In this document: positions 25,584-34,113 of the stretch, piece after piece
Layout of the letters: each line of letters begins with the position of its first letter
Numbering within the stretch: the stretch's first letter is position 1
NCBI GenBank assembly: GCA_015056325.1
Contig: SVGL01000006.1
Span: forward strand, 1-64,000
Direction: 5' to 3'
Length of the DNA stretch: 64,000 bases
DNA from: Clostridiales bacterium
GTDB lineage: Bacteria > Bacillota > Clostridia > Christensenellales > Aristaeellaceae
The notes under the pieces: generated by a model
The model's input: only the letters and a program-made list of their open reading frames with translations
Database searches by the model: none
Told to the model about the DNA's origin: nothing
Translations under genes and position numbers: made by a program

Positions 25584-25986
25584 CATTTTCCTCCCCTGCG
25601 GGCGCGTAGAACATGCCGCCGATTACATCGCCGTTGTCCATTTCAAAGCGAATCAGCCGCATGCCGCGCCAGGCCAGCAGCCCATGGTCGCCCGGCTTCA
25701 TATGCAATCCACCCTCGCCGGAAAAGTTCAGCTTGACCTCCGTGCCGTCCTCCAACAGGAAGACCGCTTCGTTGGCTGCATTCAGGGACAGCGGATCCAT
25801 CCGGCGGAAACAGGTTTTCACCGTTGCAGGGACGGGCGGATGCTTTGCGTCGATCACCGCGTCGTCCGCATCCAGATACACGACCTTCTCGCCGACAGGC
25901 TCCTCCTGCCTTGACTTGCGCAGGACCAAGCCGATACCTGCAGCCGCTGCAGCCGCCAGCAATGCCATTCTGATCAGGAAGTTCAT
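25576..25986 (-). CDS. DUF2500-like small membrane protein C
   Basis: 136 residues starting MNFLIRMALLAAAAAAGIGLVL (first 20 form the membrane segment), then a beta domain with AVFLLEDGTEVKLNF, KPGDHGLLAWRGMRLIRFEM, again the G-x-L-x-x-x-G/R-x-x-x-x-x-F pattern of its two neighbours, followed by an extra acidic tail ending EENDA. AGGAGG eight bases upstream selects this ATG; one two codons earlier is too close. First gene of the unit C, B, 59-residue protein, A, dnaX, behind a good promoter. Confidence 0.72.
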   Translation of the reverse strand: MNFLIRMALLAAAAAAGIGLVLRKSRQEEPVGEKVVYLDADDAVIDAKHPPVPATVKTCFRRMDPLSLNAANEAVFLLEDGTEVKLNFSGEGGLHMKPGDHGLLAWRGMRLIRFEMDNGDVIGGMFYAPAGEENDA

Positions 25987-26022
25987 CTGCATATCCTCCT
26001 CATCCTCATAATCACTCAGTTT

Positions 26023-26051
26023 ATTATAGCAGATTTTCTGGTATAAATCAA
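26023..26051 (-). promoter_or_regulatory. Sigma-A promoter of the DUF2500-like/dnaX unit
   Basis: TTGATT (26051-26046), 17 bases, perfect TATAAT (26028-26023), about 37 bases before the first start codon. Confidence 0.78.
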
Positions 26052-26065
26052 CGTAGGAAACACGC

Positions 26066-26094
26066 TTGACGCAAAGGACAATCAAGTCTATACT
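26066..26094 (+). promoter_or_regulatory. Sigma-A promoter of the GNAT-NUDIX pair
   Basis: TTGACG, 17 bases, TATACT, 25 bases before the GNAT start codon; back to back with the divergent minus-strand promoter. Confidence 0.75.
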
Positions 26095-26118
26095 GTTTAT
26101 CAGAAAGAAGGGATTCCC

Positions 26119-26619
26119 ATGAACATTCGCGAAGCTGCTTCCCAGGACGCACTGCTGATCAGCCGCCTCATCGCCCAAAGCTGGCGCGGCGCATATCAAG
26201 ATATCCTTGACCCCGCGTATTTGTCCCGCCTGCCGGAGGAATACTGGCTTCCAACCATGCGAAGCTGGCTGGAAAGCGGGCGGATGTACGGCTTCATCGC
26301 TGAAGAGGATGGTGCGCCCATAGGCTGTGTGATCTATGGCCGTGGCCGGGACGAGGATCACGCCGACTGGGGCGAAATCGCCTCACTGTATGTCCTGCCG
26401 GAGAGGATGCGCCATGGCGTGGGCACCTCGCTGCTGGAGACTGCGCTGGCGGCGCTCCAGGCCGAAGGTTTTGACCGTGTGTACCTTTGGGCCATCGCAG
26501 AATACACCCGCGGACTGCGCTTCTATCAGCACCACGGCTTCCGCGCCACAGGCGAGCGCGTCTCCTACAAGCTTGGCAGCGGCGATGTAACCGACGTCCG
26601 ACTGATCAAGGGGGCGTAA
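26119..26619 (+). CDS. GNAT-family N-acetyltransferase
   Basis: A 166-residue acetyl-CoA-dependent transferase. The N-terminal strand MNIREAASQDA, the central IASLYVLPERMRHGVGTSLL with the acetyl-CoA pyrophosphate loop (R-H-G-V-G-T), and FYQHHGFRATGE near the C-terminus are the GNAT motifs A and B in order. The substrate cannot be told. AAGGGA precedes the ATG. It is one base away from the NUDIX gene, so both should be one transcript. Confidence 0.87.
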   Translation: MNIREAASQDALLISRLIAQSWRGAYQDILDPAYLSRLPEEYWLPTMRSWLESGRMYGFIAEEDGAPIGCVIYGRGRDEDHADWGEIASLYVLPERMRHGVGTSLLETALAALQAEGFDRVYLWAIAEYTRGLRFYQHHGFRATGERVSYKLGSGDVTDVRLIKGA

Positions 26620-26620
26620 A

Positions 26621-27049
26621 ATGGCTGATTTCACCGTACATTATTATGACGAAGCCCCTGCAGAGGCGCGCCAGAAGTACGCCGTGATTATCGCAAAGCA
26701 CGGTGGTCAACTGCTCTGGTGCCGCCATCAGGAACGCACCACCTGGGAAGTCCCCGGCGGTCACATCGAAGAAGGCGAAACCGCCATCGAGGCCGCTGCC
26801 CGCGAGCTGCAGGAGGAAACCGGCGCACTTTCATTCACCCTCAAACCAGTATGCTGGTACCGGCTGCATTTCAGTGATGGCGGCGTGGGCAGCGTCAGCC
26901 TGCTGTGTGCAGCAGAGGTCCATACCCTTGGGGAGCTGCACTCGGAGATCGCCGAAGTCCGCACCTTTGAAGACATGCCGCCGGCCCTCACCTACCCGCA
27001 TATCCAGCCCAACCTGCTGGCGGAGGCCATCCGCCGCGGCATGGCGTAA
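26621..27049 (+). CDS. NUDIX hydrolase
   Basis: A 142-residue pyrophosphohydrolase of nucleoside diphosphate derivatives. The NUDIX box GHIEEGETAIEAAARELQEE and following TG matches the G-x5-E-x7-R-E-U-x-E-E-x-G-U signature completely. It starts two bases after the GNAT stop codon, so translation is probably coupled; paired GNAT/NUDIX genes are common in Clostridia. The substrate is unknown. Confidence 0.9.
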   Translation: MADFTVHYYDEAPAEARQKYAVIIAKHGGQLLWCRHQERTTWEVPGGHIEEGETAIEAAARELQEETGALSFTLKPVCWYRLHFSDGGVGSVSLLCAAEVHTLGELHSEIAEVRTFEDMPPALTYPHIQPNLLAEAIRRGMA

Positions 27050-27054
27050 AAGAT

Positions 27055-27082
27055 GGGGAACCCCGTTGGGGGCTCCCCTTTT
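27055..27082. terminator. Bidirectional terminator, NUDIX/HD genes
   Basis: GGGGAACCCC and GGGGGCTCCCC form a strong stem with a 3-base loop followed by TTTT; the convergent HD gene stops two bases later. Confidence 0.8.
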
Positions 27083-27083
27083 G

Positions 27084-27758
27084 TTATGCGTCAAGCAGGG
27101 CATCCAGCGCAGCACGGCCCGTATTATCCCGCACTTCCTGCAACAGCGCCTCATAGTATGCCTTCGCCGCAGCATGACGCTCCAGCGCAAGCGCGCGTCC
27201 GGCCTCCGTCAGGAAATGTCCGCAGATACCCTCCAGCTTGAATTTGTACTCACGAAAGAAGGAATCTGCTGTATCGCCGTCGCCGTCGGAGATCACGCCG
27301 TTTTCATCTCTTGTGTAGATGGGCCTGCCTGTCTCGCCGTTGTAGGCAAGCGTACGGGCAATCCCGATCGCACCGGCAACATCCAGCTTATCCGCATCAA
27401 AAAGGATGCGTGCTTCCAAAGTGGCAGGCCTTTCCGTTTTGCGGAAACGGTGTGTACGGATACATGCCCGCACATGGCTGCAGAAATCCTCTGCAAAGCC
27501 GTTCTCCTTCAGGAAAGCATAGGCCTTGTCCGCACCGTGGGATGCATGGTCAACCATCGGGTCAGCGATCTGCTCGGGACGAGAGATATCGTGCAGCAGC
27601 GCCGCAGCAAGCAGCACATCCCAGTGCACCTCAGGCTCCGACTTTGCGATGCGAACAGCGTTGTTCAGCACCCTGTAGACGTGCTCCTTATCATGGGCTG
27701 CATCCTTCATGCTGGTCAGCATGTACCCCTCAATCAGTGCAAAGGTCTGGCGGTTCAT
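27084..27758 (-). CDS. HD-domain phosphohydrolase
   Basis: A 224-residue metal-dependent phosphohydrolase of the YedJ/PF01966 type. The metal ligands appear in order: His at HDKEHVYRV, LLHDI (the HD pair) near residue 56, and H-x-F-R near residue 101, with ILFDADKLD as the last aspartate. Substrate is probably a nucleotide or small phosphate ester; unknown. GGAGG precedes the start. It is the downstream neighbour of the gap behind the large SdrD-like gene, which has its own terminator just downstream of it at 27773. Confidence 0.85.
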   Translation of the reverse strand: MNRQTFALIEGYMLTSMKDAAHDKEHVYRVLNNAVRIAKSEPEVHWDVLLAAALLHDISRPEQIADPMVDHASHGADKAYAFLKENGFAEDFCSHVRACIRTHRFRKTERPATLEARILFDADKLDVAGAIGIARTLAYNGETGRPIYTRDENGVISDGDGDTADSFFREYKFKLEGICGHFLTEAGRALALERHAAAKAYYEALLQEVRDNTGRAALDALLDA

Positions 27759-27772
27759 AGGCGTCCTCCTTC

Positions 27773-27801
27773 AAAAAAGGCTGCCGCATATCGCAGCAGC
27801 C
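27773..27801 (-). terminator. Terminator of the SdrD-like gene
   Basis: On the minus strand GGCTGC, an 11-base centre, GCAGCC, then TTTTTT, eight bases after the stop codon. Confidence 0.82.
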
Positions 27802-27808
27802 CGTGGGG

Positions 27809-30800
27809 TTACTTCTTTTTCTTCCAGATCTGCGTCTCGCCTTCGCCATAGCCAGCGGGCAGCTTGCCCTCTTCTACCAGGACAAAGCCCAGGTCGGCGG
27901 CGTAGTTGGCCTTGTTGCTCTCCACGTTCACGGGAAGGGTTGTGCCATCCTCCTTGAGCACGGAGGAAATCTGCTTGATCTCCTCCCGCAGGATGGTGGG
28001 CATAACCTCCGCAGGCCAGGTGACCCGCAGCGTGTACTCCGTGGGGTAGAGCTCCTCGAAGACATAATAGCCGTACTGGTCAGTCACGGTAGACGCGATG
28101 ACACGGCCGTTGCGGATCAGCTCCACGGTCACGCCGGGTATGCCGCCCTCTTCGCCGTCCTGCAGGCCGTTGCTGTTCAGATCAAGCCATGCCTTGTCAC
28201 CCAGGCGGCCAGGCAGCACCATGCCGACATCCATGTCGTTGCGATGCTTGGCCATGCGCAGCTCAATGAAGGCGGACTTGCCAAAGAGGCCGCTGACCTC
28301 CTCCACCACGCTGGTGAGACCCTTCTCCGCCATGGTCATGTCACTGGTGTCCACCAGCACATAACCGGCAGGGATGGTCACGTCAATGGCGTAGGTATCG
28401 GGCATCAGGCCCTTGAAGACATACACGCCGTCCTCACCGGTGAGGTATTCGGCGATAGCGTTGCCGTCCCTGTCCAGCAGGTGCACCTTAGCGCCCTTGA
28501 CGGGGGTGACGCCGCTGTACTGCTCCAGCCAGACCAGGCCGCCGATCTCCGTCGTGCGGGCGATGGACAGCTTGGTTCCGGCCTTGTCCTCATTCTCGTA
28601 GATGCGTACGCGGCCGGTAGTCATGACGTCGCCATCCTGATAGAAGTCGATGTCAGGATCCTTGGGCAGGAGGCTGCCCTCATCCAGAGGATAGACCAGC
28701 TCGTACTCGCCAGGCGCAATGCCCTCCACCACGAACACGCCATTGTCGTCCGTCTTGACGGTAATAACATCCTCGCCGGAATCAGCGTCCCGCAGGATGA
28801 AGGTCTCGCCGTTGGCAGGCGCTTCGCCCGCGTCGCGGACGCCGTTATAGTTTTCGTCCAGGTACGCCTCACCCGACCAGTTGGAGGGCAGTACGCAGCC
28901 CAGCATCTGCTCATGCCACTGGGTGCCCATCCGCAGATCCAGCCTGACGGACTGAGTCATCAGACCATTTGTCAGCGGCAGATCCACATCCTTCAGGCGG
29001 GACAGCACGCAGTTGTTCGGGCAGCTGACAGTCAGGGTGTACACATCAGGACGCAGGTCACCAAAGGCAAACTTGCCGTCAGCACCGGTGATAACGGTGA
29101 TTTCAGACAGATCGCTGCGGCTGGGGGTCAGGGTAATGACCAGGCCGGAGAAGAGGGCCTCATTTGCATCCATGACCGCATTGCCGTTGCTGTCGGTGAA
29201 GGAAGTGCCGGAAATATCGCTGAGCAGCACGCCGCCGCACAGGGGCGCGGTCCAGGTTTCTGCCATGTCCACGGTGAACCACTCGCCGCGGCCGATGCCA
29301 TTTTCGCCAGAGATGGCATTACCGCCCTCCATCACATAGGGGAAGAGGCCCTTGCCCGGCAGCTCATACTGCAGGTAAAAACGGCCAGGGATAGTCGTAA
29401 AGCGGAATTCACCAGTCTCGTCGATGACAGCAGAAGCCAGTTCACCATCTTCGGTCATCAGGCGGACGGTGGCGCCCACCAGGCCGTTTTCCCCCTTCTC
29501 ACGGATGCCGTTATCATTCTCGTCCGCGTAGAACACGCCGGACACGATGGCTGGCACGATCATGCCAGCACCCGCGTCCTTTACGTCCTCGCCCATGCCC
29601 ACGGTGATCACGCAGCTCTTGCCGGTACCATCAGGCAGGGTCTGCATCACATTGCCGGAACCGAGCGCTGTGAAACCATAGCCCTTGGTCGGCGTCATGG
29701 TCATGTAGTACTCGCCAGGCACAAGATCATCGAAGGTGAACAGACCGTTCTTATCCGTGCGGACACGGCCGGCACGCTCGCCGTTGATGTGATAAAGCGT
29801 CACATAGAGCTCTCTGCCCAGGCCCTCGCCCTTCTCCCACTGGGAGGAGAAGTTGTCGTCATAGAACACGCGGCCGCTGATGGAGCCATAGGCCACAGCG
29901 CCCAGCATAATCCTGCGGTACCCGCCGTTCTCCAGCGTGACGTCGGAGAGGCGGCGCTCGGTCTTGTCGCCGTTGGGAGCAAAGAGGTTGGCATTCTCAC
30001 CCTCGCCCACCATGGTGAAGACATAGCCCTTGGGCAGCGTTGCACGGATGGTGAAGGTGCTGCCGCGTTGGCCGACAAAGTGATAGGAGCCATCGGCAGC
30101 GGAATCCACCACCTGCAGCATCACGTTGTTGCTCTGACGGGCCAGACGCATCTCCACGCCCGGCAGGGGCTGTTCGCCCTCGTCATAAATGCCGTTGTAG
30201 TTGGCGTCCAGGAAGCAAACGCCCTCAATGATGGCGCCTTCCATCAGGCCAATGTTGTGATTCTCGTAGACTTCGCCCAGGTCGAGGCTCAGCTGATCCT
30301 CGCCCGCGCGGTCCTTCTCGGTGGTCATGCGGGAGATGACTTCCAGCTCGCCCTTGGCCTTGACGGTGAAGACGTATTCGTCCGGCACATGGCAGATCAC
30401 CTTGTAGGTGCCCTTCTTGATCTGATGGAAGTCATAGAAGCCATTCTCGTCAGTAAAGACCTCGTAATTGATCTTGTCCTTGCCGCCGGTCAGGGTCAGA
30501 CGGATGCCAGGAATGCCCGGTTCTTCCTTCTGCCAGATGCCGTCAGCATTCTGGTCATTCCAGACCGTACCGGTCACCACAGCCATATTCATGACGCCAA
30601 CGCCGATCTCAGACTTATCACCGGTATTGAGGGTGAAGGTGCGGCTGACCTGGGTACGCTCAGCGCTCTCCTCCATGATGTTCTGGTCGTGATCGCGGTT
30701 GCCGTTGCCCTTCTTGGCAAAGCCATAATCCTCAGGAAGGGTCACCTTCAGGGCGTACTCACCCTGAGCAGCAGCAAGGGTAACATAGCCATCCTTGGCA

Positions 30801-32464
30801 GTAATGCCTGTATCGACCACAACGCCGTTCCTGTCGATCAGGGAAACCTCAACATCCTTCATGCTGCTGTCACCAGCGCCGCGGGAGCCGTTATTGTTTT
30901 CATCCAGGAACACGCGAACACTCACAGTGGCAGGCTTGGCCGCCTGGGCAGCGAGCGCCACGCTGTCCCGATCCAGCGTGAAGCTGCTGGCAGGAACCGC
31001 ACGGCCATCAGCGCTGTACTGGGCAATGTACTCGCCATAGGACAGTTCTGCGACAGACCATTCGCCATTCTTGTCGGTTTTGGTGTTCGCAGCAATCTGG
31101 CCGTCTGCGCCATAAAGGGTAACCTCCACGCCAGACATGGCCTTGCCGTCCAAATCAGTCACCTTGCCGCTGACGCTGCCGATAGTGATACGCCGGATCA
31201 GGGGCAGCTCGGTCACGCAGTCACGTTCGATACCGAAGCGCATGGAGATCGTGCAGGTGCCATCCGCGTTTTCAGTCAGCCGCCAGTTATTGTGGTAATC
31301 CGCATAGTCGTAGCGGCCCGCAGGCAGCTGAACGTCAATCTCGTATGTGTCAGGCAGGAGGTTCTTCTTCTCATAAACGCCCTGGGCATTGGCGGTGAGA
31401 TCAAAGGACTCGCGCTCGCCCTTCACAGTGACGACCGCATCCACCACATTCTCCAGGGGCACCACCAGATCGCCGGTACCGGTCAGCTCGATCTTGTAGA
31501 CGCTCTCCTGCATCGCCTGGACAGCGACCTTCCACTGGGTCACGCCGCGCTGGATGGTGGGATGGCCGTTCAGGGCCGTCATCACCACGTTCTCCGGCAG
31601 CTGGAGCGTCACATAATACTCGCCCTGCTGCGTGTTGGGGATCGTGACTTGACTGTCCCAAGCCAGGGTATCCTTGGCGATGCTGGCGCCATCCAGGCCC
31701 ATGACCTCGAAGGGAACCTTAATTCCCTCATCGCCGGTCACATTCAGCACCAGCGTGCCGGTGGTGGGCGCCTCGGTGGGCGCGGGCGTTGCCGTGGGGA
31801 CAGGCGTGGGAACAGGCGTAGGCACCGGAGTAGGCGTCGCAGCGGGCACAGGCTTGCGCAGCTTCACAATGGAGTCCTTACCGGTATAATTCACAATCTC
31901 AAAGCTCTGGTCTTCCCACAGGGGTCCGGCTGCGGAGAGCATCCGCAGGGTATAAGTGCCTGCAGGGATTGCAACATCCAGCTTGTAGCCGCCCTCAAAA
32001 TCAGAACGGAAGGTCATGACCTCCTCGCCCTCTTCATCCAGCACTGCATACTCTGCCTGATAGTCAGCCACCACGGTGAACAGGCCCGCATTGGCATACA
32101 CCACGATGGGGGCGATATTCATCCGCCCCGGCACCACAGAGATGCCGTAGCCATACTCGTTCAGAGGCAGCTCCGCAGGGGCGGAACCCAGTACTGGCAC
32201 CAGGCTTACGGGACCATCGCCCGGCAGGGAGATGGTATACTCCTGCTGATAGCTGCTCTTGAGGACGCCCAGATTCACGCCATCCTGATATACCTCAAAG
32301 ATGGCGGGCGCCGCAATGGTTTCGTAGGAGCCATCCCGCTTGGCATACATACCGCTCAGGGTGACCTGGAGCTGGGTTTCCTCAGCAAATGCAGCCGGCG
32401 CAAGGCTCAGCAGCATCACCATGGCCAACAGGCCGCTCAGCAGCTTCTTGCAAAGCATTGTCAT
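27809..32464 (-). CDS. Large secreted SdrD B-repeat (Cna_B-like) protein without cell-wall anchor
   Basis: A 1,551-residue exported protein. Signal peptide: MTMLCKKLL plus a hydrophobic core, cut after AFA (about residue 27). A Thr-Pro-rich linker lies at about residues 203-233. Then follow roughly nine tandem SdrD-type B domains, each opening with a calcium-loop-like motif, for example DQNADGIWQKEE, DANYNGIYDEGE, DENDNGIREKGE, DSNGNAVMDANE, DENYNGVRDAGE and DLNSNGLQDGEE, each followed by a P/G-G-V-x-V-x-L strand. Such domains form rigid rods on Gram-positive surfaces. The C-terminus ends IWKKKK without LPXTG, hydrophobic anchor or S-layer domain, so attachment is unknown. GGAGG eight bases before the ATG. 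Monocistronic. Confidence 0.88.
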   Translation of the reverse strand: MTMLCKKLLSGLLAMVMLLSLAPAAFAEETQLQVTLSGMYAKRDGSYETIAAPAIFEVYQDGVNLGVLKSSYQQEYTISLPGDGPVSLVPVLGSAPAELPLNEYGYGISVVPGRMNIAPIVVYANAGLFTVVADYQAEYAVLDEEGEEVMTFRSDFEGGYKLDVAIPAGTYTLRMLSAAGPLWEDQSFEIVNYTGKDSIVKLRKPVPAATPTPVPTPVPTPVPTATPAPTEAPTTGTLVLNVTGDEGIKVPFEVMGLDGASIAKDTLAWDSQVTIPNTQQGEYYVTLQLPENVVMTALNGHPTIQRGVTQWKVAVQAMQESVYKIELTGTGDLVVPLENVVDAVVTVKGERESFDLTANAQGVYEKKNLLPDTYEIDVQLPAGRYDYADYHNNWRLTENADGTCTISMRFGIERDCVTELPLIRRITIGSVSGKVTDLDGKAMSGVEVTLYGADGQIAANTKTDKNGEWSVAELSYGEYIAQYSADGRAVPASSFTLDRDSVALAAQAAKPATVSVRVFLDENNNGSRGAGDSSMKDVEVSLIDRNGVVVDTGITAKDGYVTLAAAQGEYALKVTLPEDYGFAKKGNGNRDHDQNIMEESAERTQVSRTFTLNTGDKSEIGVGVMNMAVVTGTVWNDQNADGIWQKEEPGIPGIRLTLTGGKDKINYEVFTDENGFYDFHQIKKGTYKVICHVPDEYVFTVKAKGELEVISRMTTEKDRAGEDQLSLDLGEVYENHNIGLMEGAIIEGVCFLDANYNGIYDEGEQPLPGVEMRLARQSNNVMLQVVDSAADGSYHFVGQRGSTFTIRATLPKGYVFTMVGEGENANLFAPNGDKTERRLSDVTLENGGYRRIMLGAVAYGSISGRVFYDDNFSSQWEKGEGLGRELYVTLYHINGERAGRVRTDKNGLFTFDDLVPGEYYMTMTPTKGYGFTALGSGNVMQTLPDGTGKSCVITVGMGEDVKDAGAGMIVPAIVSGVFYADENDNGIREKGENGLVGATVRLMTEDGELASAVIDETGEFRFTTIPGRFYLQYELPGKGLFPYVMEGGNAISGENGIGRGEWFTVDMAETWTAPLCGGVLLSDISGTSFTDSNGNAVMDANEALFSGLVITLTPSRSDLSEITVITGADGKFAFGDLRPDVYTLTVSCPNNCVLSRLKDVDLPLTNGLMTQSVRLDLRMGTQWHEQMLGCVLPSNWSGEAYLDENYNGVRDAGEAPANGETFILRDADSGEDVITVKTDDNGVFVVEGIAPGEYELVYPLDEGSLLPKDPDIDFYQDGDVMTTGRVRIYENEDKAGTKLSIARTTEIGGLVWLEQYSGVTPVKGAKVHLLDRDGNAIAEYLTGEDGVYVFKGLMPDTYAIDVTIPAGYVLVDTSDMTMAEKGLTSVVEEVSGLFGKSAFIELRMAKHRNDMDVGMVLPGRLGDKAWLDLNSNGLQDGEEGGIPGVTVELIRNGRVIASTVTDQYGYYVFEELYPTEYTLRVTWPAEVMPTILREEIKQISSVLKEDGTTLPVNVESNKANYAADLGFVLVEEGKLPAGYGEGETQIWKKKK

Positions 32465-32483
32465 TGTTTATGCCTCCGTATCC

Positions 32484-32503
32484 ATCTGCCATCATTGGCA
32501 GAT
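32484..32503. promoter_or_regulatory. Perfect inverted repeat in the SdrD-like leader
   Basis: ATCTGCCA, TCAT, TGGCAGAT lies between the promoter and the ribosome-binding site. It may be a repressor operator or a hairpin that protects the mRNA 5' end. Confidence 0.35.
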
Positions 32504-32528
32504 CGCATTACATAGTTCAGCACCATAC

Positions 32529-32557
32529 ATGGTAAAACATCCGAGGGCAAAAGTCAA
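32529..32557 (-). promoter_or_regulatory. Promoter of the SdrD-like gene
   Basis: TTGACT (32557-32552), 17 bases, TACCAT (32534-32529) on the minus strand; about 65 bases before the start codon. Confidence 0.6.
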
Positions 32558-32613
32558 CCGTATGGACAAAACATTTACATTTGTTTCACGCAAAATTCTG
32601 TAAAAAAGTCATA

Positions 32614-32643
32614 TTGACTTAAGTAGAGAAAGCAACATATAAT
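32614..32643 (+). promoter_or_regulatory. Sigma-A promoter of the DegV gene
   Basis: TTGACT, 18 bases, perfect TATAAT, 35 bases before the ATG, which has GGGAGG upstream. Confidence 0.82.
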
Positions 32644-32678
32644 AAACTGTACGCCTTTATCAAGGGAGGACCTGCATC

Positions 32679-33539
32679 ATGTTTGAAATCAACCATGAGC
32701 GCGTTGCACTTGTTACCGATACCGCCTGCGACCTGCCGCAGGAGCTGCTGGAAAAGCATGATATCCGCCTGGTCTCCCTCAGGGTGGTGACCACTCAGGG
32801 TGAATTCCGCGACCGGGTTGAAATTGACGCCGATCAGGTCTATGAGATCATGAAGGCTGAGCTGCCCAAGACTTCCCTGCCCCTGCCCGAGGATGTGAGC
32901 GACCTCTACCGCCAACTCAAGGAGGAAGGTGCTGACCGTGTCCTCCACATCTGCATGAGCGGAAGCCTGTCGGGCACCTACAATATGGTCTCCATTCTGG
33001 CAGACGAAACCGAGGACCTCCATGTGGATGTGGTGGATGCCCAGACGCTCTCCTGCGGCACCGGCTTGCTGGTACTGGAGGCTGCGGAATGCTTCGAACG
33101 CGGCATGCCTGTGGAGGATGTGATTCAGCGGCTGCAGATGCTGCGCAAGCATCAGCTGGGCGCCTTTGTCATCCGCACGCTGGAATATCTGCGCAAAGGC
33201 GGCCGCATCGGCCTGGTGGAAGGCGTGGTGGGCAGCCTGCTGCAGATCAAACCCGTTATCTACGTCAACGACGACGGCGTATACGCCACCCTGGTCAAGG
33301 CCCGCGGCTTCGCCAGGGCCCTTTCCGCCATGCAGGAGGAATTCTTCAAGCGCTACCAGGGCCGCAAGGTACGGGTGGCCATCGTGCACGGCGCCGCCTA
33401 CGAGGATGCCAAGGCCCTTTTGGCAACCTTCCGGCAGAAGCTGGATGTGGTGTCCGACCTGATCGCCCCCGTCAGCCCTGCTCTGGCGATTCATACCGGC
33501 CCGGGCTTGCTGGGCGCGATCGTACAGTACGCAGATTAA
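32679..33539 (+). CDS. DegV-family fatty-acid-binding protein
   Basis: Cytoplasmic EDD-fold protein of the DegV/FakB family that binds one fatty acid and, in FakB proteins, presents it to the kinase FakA. 286 residues with TDTACDLP at the N-terminus, KTSLPLPEDV, CMSGSLSGTYN and RTLEYLRKGGRIG, all typical. No fakA gene is in the window, so whether it is a FakB or another DegV is open. Good ribosome-binding site; followed by a strong terminator. Confidence 0.92.
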   Translation: MFEINHERVALVTDTACDLPQELLEKHDIRLVSLRVVTTQGEFRDRVEIDADQVYEIMKAELPKTSLPLPEDVSDLYRQLKEEGADRVLHICMSGSLSGTYNMVSILADETEDLHVDVVDAQTLSCGTGLLVLEAAECFERGMPVEDVIQRLQMLRKHQLGAFVIRTLEYLRKGGRIGLVEGVVGSLLQIKPVIYVNDDGVYATLVKARGFARALSAMQEEFFKRYQGRKVRVAIVHGAAYEDAKALLATFRQKLDVVSDLIAPVSPALAIHTGPGLLGAIVQYAD

Positions 33540-33550
33540 ATCAATATAAG

Positions 33551-33587
33551 AACGGCGCAGCTCCTGTTGTATGGGAGCTGCGCCGTT
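33551..33587. terminator. Bidirectional terminator, DegV/YcxB-like genes
   Basis: AACGGCGCAGCTCC and GGAGCTGCGCCGTT form a perfect 14-bp stem, then TTTT; A-rich on the other side. The apical part GCTCCTGTTGTATGGGAG is almost identical to that of the hairpin at 44258. Confidence 0.9.
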
Positions 33588-33592
33588 TTCTG

Positions 33593-34111
33593 TTATTCAA
33601 GAGCGACCAGTTTGGGGCATTCAGATTTGAGCAGATCGAAAAACGACTGACGCTCGGCCTCTGACAGTTGGAGCAAATTGACTGGAATAAGCGCCCGGCT
33701 CGCTGTACACAGGATGACCACCGTACCGTTGCGCCAGGCATATCGCATCTTCCTCAGCAGCCACGAGAACTCATCGCCATCTGTGTCAAGGCGATGAAAC
33801 CGCTTGCCGTCATACCAAGTCGTATGTGTAAAGGACATCTCACTATACGGATGTGCTTGTTTCGCGCCATACTTCAGCAAAATGCGTCCAAATATGCCGA
33901 ACACAAGCGCCAGCGCCAACACGAGCAAAACACAGTTAATTGCCTCCTGCGGATCTTCCCGGTAAACCGTTACCCCCATGATCACTGCCAGCACAAGCAG
34001 GAACAGCATCGTTCCATTAATGAGCGTCATTCCATATTCAGTATGCGCATACCGCCTCAACGGGACAATTTCATTCTGCGTGACCGTCGAGGTGGTTTCG
34101 TACAGACGCAC
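33593..34111 (-). CDS. YcxB-like membrane protein
   Basis: 172 residues: an N-terminal strand region (RLYETTSTVTQNEIVPLRRY), two membrane helices (about residues 32-50 and 60-80), and a C-terminal domain with the YcxB-type pattern FTHTTWYDGKRFHRL, ... NGTVVILCTASRALIPVNLL, ending in a helix. YcxB-like proteins are common in Firmicutes and have no known function. The GTG start has GAGGAG five bases upstream, inside the last codons of the CNNM gene, and begins two bases after its stop, so it is the second gene of that transcript. A+T-richer than the genes around it. Confidence 0.75.
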   Translation of the reverse strand: MRLYETTSTVTQNEIVPLRRYAHTEYGMTLINGTMLFLLVLAVIMGVTVYREDPQEAINCVLLVLALALVFGIFGRILLKYGAKQAHPYSEMSFTHTTWYDGKRFHRLDTDGDEFSWLLRKMRYAWRNGTVVILCTASRALIPVNLLQLSEAERQSFFDLLKSECPKLVALE

Positions 34112-34113
34112 GT

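Noticed and set aside
27809..27880. LPAGY near the C-terminus of the SdrD-like protein as a sortase signal
   Set aside because: It is not LPXTG-like at the cleaved Thr-Gly, and no hydrophobic segment follows; the basic tail alone is not enough.
31755..31860. Short direct DNA repeats that could suggest a CRISPR or satellite
   Set aside because: They encode the Thr-Pro/Val-Pro linker of the SdrD-like protein in frame, with no spacers.
27803..32515. A 1,570-codon open frame on the plus strand opposite the SdrD-like gene
   Set aside because: It mirrors the real gene; its translation has no domain, signal or ribosome-binding site. Biased codons of the true gene remove stops from the opposite strand.
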